A DNA stretch of 47,319 nucleotides from Minwuia thermotolerans (GTDB taxonomy: Bacteria > Pseudomonadota > Alphaproteobacteria > Minwuiales > Minwuiaceae), in assembly GCA_021604565.1 (NCBI GenBank), contig BQJF01000026.1:1-47319 (forward strand). The letters run 5' to 3'. Both the position numbers and the translations under genes were made by a program. Below are positions 42,120-47,319 of this stretch, one piece after another. The first letter of the stretch is position 1, and the number at the start of each line of letters is the position of its first letter. The notes under the pieces were generated by a model. That model worked only from the letters and a program-made list of their open reading frames with translations. It was not told where the DNA came from and made no database searches.

Positions 42120-42928
42120 GCGCCCGTGACCTCCCCGGTCGTCGGGTCCGGTTGCTTGCCCGGCTTGTTCTTCAGCCCCGTGCCCAGATAGGCCTCGATG
42201 ACCTGCTCGTTCGACTTGACCTCTTCCGCCGTGCCTTCGGTCAGCACCGCCCCCTCCGCCATCACGATCACCGGATTGCAGAGGCGGGAAATGAAGTCCA
42301 TGTCGTGCTCGATCATGCAGAACGTGTAGCCCCGTTCCTGGTTCAGGCGCAGGATCGCATCACCAATGGTGTTGAGAAGGGTCCGGTTCACCCCTGCCCC
42401 GACCTCGTCCAGAAACACGATTCGGGCATCGACCATCATCGTGCGGCCAAGCTCCAGCAGCTTCTTCTGACCGCCCGACAGGTTGCCTGCCAGTTCCGTC
42501 GCCACGTGGCCCATGTTCAGGAAGTCGATCACGTCCTCCGCCTTCTCGCGGACACGCTTCTCCTCTTCCCGGATCTGCCGACCGCGGAACCAGGCGCCGA
42601 CCAGGTTCTCCCCCGTCTGACCGCCCGGCACCATCATCAGGTTCTCGAGCACCGTCAGGGTCGAGAACTCGTGGGCGATCTGGAACGTGCGCAGCACGCC
42701 CTTGGCGAACAGTTCATGCGGCTTCAGGCCGGTGATGTCCTCTCCCGCCAGCCAGACGCGGCCGGATGTCGGGGGAAATGCGCCGGCGATGACGTTGAAG
42801 AGAGTGGTCTTGCCGGCCCCGTTGGGACCGATCAGGCCGGTGATCGAGCCTTCGGCGATCTCCAGCGAGGCACCATTGACGGCGTGAACGCCGCCGAAAT
42901 GCTTGTGTACATTCTCGACGCGGATCAT
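42116..42928 (-). CDS. livG: Branched-chain amino acid ABC transporter ATPase LivG
   Basis: A 270-residue ATP-binding subunit. Walker A is GPNGAGKTT, the signature LSGGQKKLLELGR, and the H-loop IEHDMDF. Walker B reads IVFLDEVGAGVN where LivG usually has LDEPxAG(L/M)N: a Val replaces the Pro, while the catalytic Glu is kept. I used the ATG at 42928 (MIRVENVHKHFGG); in-frame GTG and TTG lie just upstream and no start has a clear ribosome binding site. Its stop overlaps livF. Confidence 0.94.
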   Translation of the reverse strand: MIRVENVHKHFGGVHAVNGASLEIAEGSITGLIGPNGAGKTTLFNVIAGAFPPTSGRVWLAGEDITGLKPHELFAKGVLRTFQIAHEFSTLTVLENLMMVPGGQTGENLVGAWFRGRQIREEEKRVREKAEDVIDFLNMGHVATELAGNLSGGQKKLLELGRTMMVDARIVFLDEVGAGVNRTLLNTIGDAILRLNQERGYTFCMIEHDMDFISRLCNPVIVMAEGAVLTEGTAEEVKSNEQVIEAYLGTGLKNKPGKQPDPTTGEVTGA

Positions 42929-42986
42929 GCGCGCCACCAACCATGAAGAAAATGGAAAAACAAATCAGTTTGCCTGCGCATGAATG

Positions 42987-43016
42987 GGGAGGCCGCACGA
43001 ACCCGCGCGACCTCCC
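42987..43016 (-). promoter_or_regulatory. Hairpin between the binding-protein gene and livG
   Basis: On the minus-strand RNA a 13-bp stem with two G-U pairs (GGGAGGTCGCGCG / CGTGCGGCCTCCC) closes a 4-nt GGUU loop. It lies 20 nt after the binding-protein stop. Such hairpins commonly stabilise the binding-protein mRNA or partly stop transcription, so that this subunit exceeds the membrane parts. Confidence 0.7.
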
Positions 43017-43036
43017 GCATCACGAAAGGCTCAGGA

Positions 43037-44224
43037 TCAGCGGATCGACTTGGTTTCGAACTTGCCGCCCATGACCTCGAGCTCCTTGTAGGAACCGGAA
43101 GCCTCACCAACGTCCGTCAGCTCGACATTGCTGGCGCCGACATAATCGACCTCGCCACCGCTGGCGAGAATCTTCAGTGCCTTGCCCAGCTCACCGGGAT
43201 AGATGCGCTCACCCGGTGCGTTCGCGACATCCATCAGCTTGGCCTGGATGGCGGCACGATCCGGCGTACCGGCGGCCTGGATGGCCAGCATGATCAGCGC
43301 GGCGGCATCATAGGACTCGCCCCGGAACGGGCCGTCACCATCGTTACCGGCAGCAGCGGAGATCTCGAGGAACTTCGCGGCACCCGGAGAATCGCTGCCC
43401 GGCAGCGTTGCGACGGAACCGGTCAGACCACCGCCAATGGAATCGATCAGTGACTGGCCGACCATGCCGTCAGCCATGAAGAACATGTCGTAGGCACCGG
43501 TATCGAGGGAGGTCTGGATGATGCCCTTGCCGCCCTGATCGACGTAGCCGAAGACAACCAGTGCATCCGCACCTGCCGCGGCAAGCGCCGCGACTTCCGC
43601 AGAATAGTCAGCCTTGCCATCCTCGTGCGCGGCGGTGATCTCCACCTTGCCACCCATGCCGGTGAAGGAACCGCCGAAGGCATCGGCCAGACCCTTGCCG
43701 TAGTCATTGTTGGTGTAGGAAATCGCGACGCTCTTCACGCCCCGCTCCTTCACGATGGTGGCGAGCACCTGACCCTGGCGGGCATCCGACGGGGCAACCC
43801 GGAAGAAGTAGCCATTGTCCTCGATCGTGGTCAGCGCCGGAGACGTCGCGGACGGTGACACCATGACCACCCCGTTGGGGACAGCAACATTGTTGGCAAT
43901 CGCCGTGGTCACGCCGGAACAGTCGGCGCCAACGATGGCCGCCACACCGTCGGACGTGATCAGACGCTCGGCCGCTGCGGTCGCAGCCGCCGCATCGACA
44001 CATGTGGAGTCACCACGAACCGGCGTGACGGTTTCGCCATCCAGCAGCATGCCGGAGTCGGTTACTTCCTTCATGGCCTGTTCAGCACCTGCCGCCATCC
44101 CCGGCGTCAGGCTTTCGATCGGTCCGGTGAACCCCATGATAACGCCGAGCTTGATCTCGGCGGAGGCGGTGGTTGCCGCCAGAGCCATCGCCATCGCGGC
44201 GGAGGCCATCATGATCTTGCGCAT
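43037..44224 (-). CDS. Periplasmic amino acid-binding protein, LivJ-like
   Basis: A 395-residue solute-binding protein. Residues 1-22 are a Sec signal peptide (MRKIMMASAAMAMALAAT, cleavage probably after ASA). The mature protein has the type I periplasmic-binding fold: IKLGVIMGFTGPIESL, AIVGADCSGVTTAIAN and SYTNNDYGKGLADAF are family blocks. It captures branched-chain or related amino acids or small amides for LivHMGF. GGGAG precedes the ATG. It is the first gene of the operon. Confidence 0.94.
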   Translation of the reverse strand: MRKIMMASAAMAMALAATTASAEIKLGVIMGFTGPIESLTPGMAAGAEQAMKEVTDSGMLLDGETVTPVRGDSTCVDAAAATAAAERLITSDGVAAIVGADCSGVTTAIANNVAVPNGVVMVSPSATSPALTTIEDNGYFFRVAPSDARQGQVLATIVKERGVKSVAISYTNNDYGKGLADAFGGSFTGMGGKVEITAAHEDGKADYSAEVAALAAAGADALVVFGYVDQGGKGIIQTSLDTGAYDMFFMADGMVGQSLIDSIGGGLTGSVATLPGSDSPGAAKFLEISAAAGNDGDGPFRGESYDAAALIMLAIQAAGTPDRAAIQAKLMDVANAPGERIYPGELGKALKILASGGEVDYVGASNVELTDVGEASGSYKELEVMGGKFETKSIR

Positions 44225-44250
44225 TTCGTGCTCCCTGATTCCAGTTGCGT

Positions 44251-44270
44251 ACGTGCGCCTGCGCGCACGT
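44251..44270. promoter_or_regulatory. Perfect 8-bp hairpin in the binding-protein leader
   Basis: ACGTGCGC pairs exactly with GCGCACGT around CTGC, 26 nt upstream of the binding-protein ATG. It may be a 5' leader stem, an operator, or the transcript end of the PAS gene lying upstream on the same strand. Confidence 0.45.
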
Positions 44271-44329
44271 CACTGCTCAGGAACAGAGCTTCAACTTCAC
44301 GTGGCCGGGGTCAAGCGAAAACCGGACAG

Positions 44330-44845
44330 TCATTCCTTCTCGGCAAGGCTGATGGCGCTCGAATAGTGGACACGTTTCATGATCAGATCGATCTCGCGTC
44401 CGGTGCTGGAGAAGGGCAGATCCAGGCTTTCGAAGCGGATATGCCCCTTGCGCGCATGCACCATCTCCCCGAAGGCCCGGATCGGTTTGCGGTGTTCCAG
44501 GTTCCAGCGATAGGAGCCGATTGCCGTTTCGTAGAATTCTGGCCCATAGACCAGATCCAGATACATGCCACTGGAGTCCCGGGAGAGGCCGGTCACGATA
44601 TCCGCACCCACCAGCCTGAAGCGAAACCTCTCCGGCTCGTATTCCACATCGATCAGCGCAATCCAGCCCAGGTGCCCCTTCAGATCCCATGGCTCGAAAT
44701 CCTTGCGGGCCGGCATTTCGCGCGTCCCGCGCCAGCCATGCCATCGCGCCAGCAAATCTGCCATTGGCTCGAACTCGAACCTCATATCCGGATCAAGTGT
44801 CCGGAAAGACGCATAACCCTGCGCATAAGATGTTCGTCTGGACAT
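44330..44845 (-). CDS. PAS-domain protein (PAS_5 type)
   Basis: A 171-residue soluble protein that is nearly all one PAS domain of the alphaproteobacterial PAS_5 type: ARWHGWRGTREMPARKDFEPWDLKGHLGWIALIDVE, then FRFRLVGADI-TGL-RDSSGMYLDLVYG. No output domain is present. The domain is usual in small regulators whose ligands are unknown. It lies upstream of the Liv operon on the same strand, 105 bp from the binding-protein gene. Confidence 0.85.
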   Translation of the reverse strand: MSRRTSYAQGYASFRTLDPDMRFEFEPMADLLARWHGWRGTREMPARKDFEPWDLKGHLGWIALIDVEYEPERFRFRLVGADIVTGLSRDSSGMYLDLVYGPEFYETAIGSYRWNLEHRKPIRAFGEMVHARKGHIRFESLDLPFSSTGREIDLIMKRVHYSSAISLAEKE

Positions 44846-44906
44846 GCCATGACGGTAATCCTGTCACACCCCATCGTCAAAGTAGATGCATGCGGGCAGA
44901 AGTCCG

Positions 44907-45512
44907 TCAGACAGCATCCATTGCGACGTACCCGGGCAATGATGCAATCCTGTCCAGCCAGCCACGGATCGCGGGATAGTCGGAGAGGTCGAAACCACCC
45001 TCACCCGCGACATGGGTATAGGCGTAGAGGGAGAGGTCGGCGATGGTTGGCTGGCCTGCAACCATGAAGGACCGCTGATCCAGGTGGGCTTCCATGACGC
45101 CCAGTGCGCGATAGCCTTCCTTCTCGCGGGCCGGAATCTGCCGACGCTGTTCCTCGCTGATCGGGCCGTGCCGTGCCCAGGCGCGCAGGACGGCCACATA
45201 GGGTTCATGGCTGTACTGCTCGAAGAACATCCACTGCAGCACCTCTGCAATGTCACGCCGTCCTTCGGGCAGAAAGGCGCTGTCTGCCGCCAGATACCAG
45301 AGCAGAGCGTTGGATTCCCAGAGATAGCTGCCGTCTTCCAGTTCCAGCGCCGGGACCTTGCCGTTGGGATTGCGCTGCAGGAAACCCGGGGTACGGGTCT
45401 CGCCGTGCACGGAGTCGATCTCGATCCGCTGGTAGGGGATATCAAGCAGGGCGAGCAGCAGCCTGACCTTGTAGGCATTGCCCGAGTCAGCGTTGTCGAA
45501 CAGGGTCAGCAT
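44907..45512 (-). CDS. Glutathione S-transferase
   Basis: A 201-residue GST. The N domain has MLTLFDNADSGNAYKVRLLLALL and NPNGKVPALELEDGSYLWESNA (cis-Pro and the ES gamma-glutamyl contact). The C domain has AGQPTIADLSLYAY, the N-capping box motif. GAGGTGAGAG precedes the ATG. It is not closely like the GST at 29394. Substrate unknown. Confidence 0.92.
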   Translation of the reverse strand: MLTLFDNADSGNAYKVRLLLALLDIPYQRIEIDSVHGETRTPGFLQRNPNGKVPALELEDGSYLWESNALLWYLAADSAFLPEGRRDIAEVLQWMFFEQYSHEPYVAVLRAWARHGPISEEQRRQIPAREKEGYRALGVMEAHLDQRSFMVAGQPTIADLSLYAYTHVAGEGGFDLSDYPAIRGWLDRIASLPGYVAMDAV

Positions 45513-45699
45513 CTCTCACCTCATGACATGGAAGCGGCATGCTCCCCGACGTCAGTCTTCGACACGGCCACGCCAACCCGCAACCGAGAAGTTCTGGGGC
45601 GCGCAGAAGAATTTCTTAACCACGAACCTGACGGAAATGACCCGGCAGATTGTGCCGATGGCAAGGTACGACACGCCCCTGATCGTCGCCGAAATTCTA

Positions 45700-45712
45700 T
45701 AATCTATTGATT
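45700..45712 (-). promoter_or_regulatory. Perfect IHF-consensus site upstream of fliK
   Basis: On the minus strand this reads AATCAATAGATTA, an exact match to WATCAANNNNTTR. It is centred about 60 bp upstream of the predicted start of the sigma-54 promoter, inside an AT-rich stretch, where IHF bends DNA at such promoters. Confidence 0.65.
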
Positions 45713-45739
45713 TTTCTGATATATCTTTCTCCTTCAATG

Positions 45740-45755
45740 TGGCACCGGCCTTGCG
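45740..45755 (+). promoter_or_regulatory. Sigma-54 promoter of fliK-flgD
   Basis: TGGCACC-N4-TTGCG matches the -24/-12 consensus TGGCACG-N4-TTGCW, with the invariant GG (45741-45742) and GC (45753-45754) exactly 10 bp apart. The predicted start is near 45766, giving a leader of about 27 nt before the ATG at 45793. Flagellar hook genes in alphaproteobacteria are commonly sigma-54 dependent. The rest of the 280-bp gap, apart from the IHF site, shows nothing clear. Confidence 0.8.
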
Positions 45756-45792
45756 AAGTCTGTCCCGAACCAAAGTCAGGATCGGGAACAAT

Positions 45793-47277
45793 ATGCAGCC
45801 GAATGTATTTTCCTCCGCCCACAGCAGCAGCCCGGCGGTCGCGCTGAAGGCCAGTCAGCAGACAGGGCCGGCAAACGACGACAGCCGTCGCGCGAACAGC
45901 GCCGACAAGCCGTCGACGTCCGAGTTCGCAAAGATGGTCAGCCCCGGGGACAAGCCTGCCGATACCAAGGCAACCGGGAAGGATGCCGGGACCCAGGCAG
46001 CGAAATCCGAAAAGGTCAGCGAGACGGCGAAGGCCGTGACCGGAGAGGAAGACGCAAAGGCCGCCGGGTCAGCCGAAACAGCGGCGGCCACGCCCGTCAG
46101 CGAAGCGGAAGCAGGCACGGAGGTTGCCGCCAATGCGGAGGCCACCTCAGCGGCGGTCGCGGTTGTCGCGGACCAGGTTGAAACCGTGGTCACCAGCGGG
46201 ACGCCGGTGACGACCACCACTTCATCGGCGAAGTCCGCGTCCGCTGGAACGAATGTGGCCGAAGAAGTCGCCGCGACATCGGACGACGCCCTGAAGCCGA
46301 ACGGGGATGTGAAGGCAGGGAATGCCGCGTCGGTCGAGGCAGCGAAGGCTGAGAAGTCCGCGCCCACCGAGGTGAACGGTCAGTCGTCCGGCTCCACGGC
46401 GGAAGCAGGCGCGACCGCTGCGACGGCAGCCACCGAGGCATCACCTTCGGGTGCAACCGCCGGAACCGCCGCTGACGCGGCATCTACTCCCGCTCCGCTG
46501 AAGGATCCGGCACAGGACACGCTGGCCGCGGCAAAGGCCGGGTCCGGTGAAGGCAATGCCGTGAAGGCTGACGAAGCGGGCGCCGGCGCGCGCGCCGTGG
46601 ACCGGGCCGCAGCCTCCGGTGTCGTCTCTGAAGATGCCGCACGTGTCGCCACGGTCGAAGGCACGGGACGTGAGGGCGCAACGCCGGATCTGACGCGCGC
46701 CAACGCGACGGCCACCGCAACCGCCGCACTCGCAACAGCCTCTCAGGGTGTCGGTGAGCAGGTGCCGCAGACGAACGTCGCCGCCGTCAACGGGCCGCAG
46801 GCGATCCAGAGTTCCGCCGCTGTCCAGCAGCTCGCCACGGCGGCACCACAGGCCCAGGTGCCTGATGCCCCGGTGCAGCAGCTCGCCGTGCATGTCACGC
46901 GGGCAGCCAAGGAAGGTGCAGACCGCATCGAGATCCAGCTGAAACCTGCCGAACTGGGCCGGGTGGATGTGAAGCTGGAGGTCGGACACGACGGTCGTGT
47001 CCAGGCGGTCGTCAGCGCGGAACGGTCAGATACGCTCGACCTGCTGCGCCGCGATGTTCAGCAACTGGAACGCGCCCTCACACACGCTGGCTTCAATGCC
47101 GACAAGAACAGCTTCAGCTTCGCAGAGCGCGGTGGTGAAGGTGGCCGGGGGGCCGGCGGTCGCGGCGACGGACAGGGCGACGGCGAACTCGCCGCCGATG
47201 ATCCGTCCGCAGAGTCCGCCAACGACAATCGCAGACGCATGGCCATCGACCGGCCCGGCGTCGATCTGAAGGTCTGA
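45793..47277 (+). CDS. fliK: Flagellar hook-length control protein FliK
   Basis: A 494-residue secreted ruler protein that sets hook length and switches export specificity. The N-terminal and central 360 residues are Ala/Thr/Ser/Glu-rich, low-complexity and probably unfolded. The C-terminal Flg_hook domain (about 370-470) has QLAVHVTRAAKEGADRIEIQL then KPAELGRVDVKLEVGHDGRVQ, the family signature. The tail is Gly/Asp/Arg-rich. I used the ATG at 45793, which follows the predicted sigma-54 start; the upstream ATG at 45739 would lie inside the promoter. The next gene overlaps its ribosome binding site with the stop. Confidence 0.93.
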   Translation: MQPNVFSSAHSSSPAVALKASQQTGPANDDSRRANSADKPSTSEFAKMVSPGDKPADTKATGKDAGTQAAKSEKVSETAKAVTGEEDAKAAGSAETAAATPVSEAEAGTEVAANAEATSAAVAVVADQVETVVTSGTPVTTTTSSAKSASAGTNVAEEVAATSDDALKPNGDVKAGNAASVEAAKAEKSAPTEVNGQSSGSTAEAGATAATAATEASPSGATAGTAADAASTPAPLKDPAQDTLAAAKAGSGEGNAVKADEAGAGARAVDRAAASGVVSEDAARVATVEGTGREGATPDLTRANATATATAALATASQGVGEQVPQTNVAAVNGPQAIQSSAAVQQLATAAPQAQVPDAPVQQLAVHVTRAAKEGADRIEIQLKPAELGRVDVKLEVGHDGRVQAVVSAERSDTLDLLRRDVQQLERALTHAGFNADKNSFSFAERGGEGGRGAGGRGDGQGDGELAADDPSAESANDNRRRMAIDRPGVDLKV

Positions 47278-47288
47278 GGAGTAGAACG

Positions 47289-47319
47289 ATGGATCTTTCC
47301 GCCCTTGGGCTTTCCACCC
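47289..47319 (+). CDS. Start of a gene cut by the window edge, probably flgD
   Basis: Only ten codons (MDLSALGLST) are seen. AGGAG at 47277-47281, overlapping the fliK stop, lies 7 nt before the ATG. In many alphaproteobacteria fliK is followed by flgD, the hook-cap gene. The identity is inferred from position. Confidence 0.5.
   Translation, partial: MDLSALGLST

Noticed and set aside
45552-45791. A 79-codon minus-strand frame over the fliK promoter
   Set aside because: No family similarity or ribosome binding site; it would run through the sigma-54 and IHF sites.
1-47319. CRISPR arrays, tRNA or rRNA genes, insertion sequences, prophage or integrase genes
   Set aside because: No regularly spaced repeats, cloverleaf candidates in gaps, transposase or phage-like products were seen; gaps between genes are short.

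Overview
The window looks like chromosome of a high-GC (by eye about 60-65%) alphaproteobacterium, probably of the Rhodospirillales or a related marine group. Pointers are the gene order ispH-thrB-rnhA, PleC/DivJ-type histidine kinases, a sigma-54-type promoter before fliK-flgD, and many acyl-CoA, SDR and GST catabolic genes with GGGAGGA-type ribosome binding sites. I found no tRNA, rRNA, CRISPR array, insertion sequence, phage gene or replication origin. This is ordinary, densely coded chromosome with several unusual protein architectures. Taxonomy is inferred from these traits only.

Layout. 1-5.5 kb: a Phe-type SDR, then signalling genes on the minus strand (receiver-kinase, single-domain response regulator, MASE1-PAS-kinase). 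5.6-8.0 kb: housekeeping operon ispH-thrB-rnhA (minus). 8.1-8.9 kb: double-CDGSH protein and an unknown lipoprotein. 9.1-10.8 kb: receiver-GGDEF-EAL protein (minus). 11.2-15.1 kb: acyl-CoA carboxylase beta subunit, free biotin carrier, alpha/beta hydrolase and acyl-CoA dehydrogenase (plus). 15.2-17.3 kb: an ammonium transporter fused to a histidine kinase. 17.4-20.8 kb: haloalkane dehalogenase divergent from a GMC alcohol dehydrogenase, then an HSD10-like SDR. 20.9-26.1 kb: two EamA exporters, pmbA/tldE, a CysQ-like phosphatase and an SDR. 26.1-27.7 kb: a PAS protein with a degenerate EAL-like domain. 27.9-36.2 kb: a catabolic block (SMP-30 lactonase, HxlR regulator, GST, enoyl-CoA hydratase, second Phe-type SDR, MEMO-AMMECR1 fusion with an EthD protein, tandem DUF3237 genes, Ldh-family dehydrogenase, HpcH aldolase). 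36.3-44.2 kb: glutaminase, a three-gene phosphorelay-like module (receiver, HPt-like protein, pseudo-receiver) and a complete branched-chain amino acid (Liv) ABC transporter, all minus. 44.3-45.5 kb: PAS protein and GST. 45.8 kb to the end: fliK and the start of a probable flgD.

How the genes fit together. Nitrogen runs through the right and centre: a Liv importer brings in amino acids, a glutaminase releases ammonium, and an Amt-kinase could sense ammonium. Carbon catabolism fills the rest, including a coherent dehalogenase (halide to alcohol) plus GMC dehydrogenase (alcohol to aldehyde) pair. Cyclic-di-GMP and two-component proteins are unusually dense. 

The best candidate for something undescribed is the trio at 37280-38966. 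Two colinear receiver paralogues share a C-terminal PRPFVD...GPCRRF tail. One has lost its phospho-acceptor Asp and switch Lys, and between them lies an HPt-like protein with Tyr where the phospho-His should be. Also notable are the Amt-kinase fusion, the MEMO-AMMECR1 fusion with no radical SAM partner in view, a likely HxlR operator inside a promoter spacer, and a sigma-54 promoter with a perfect IHF-consensus site before fliK.
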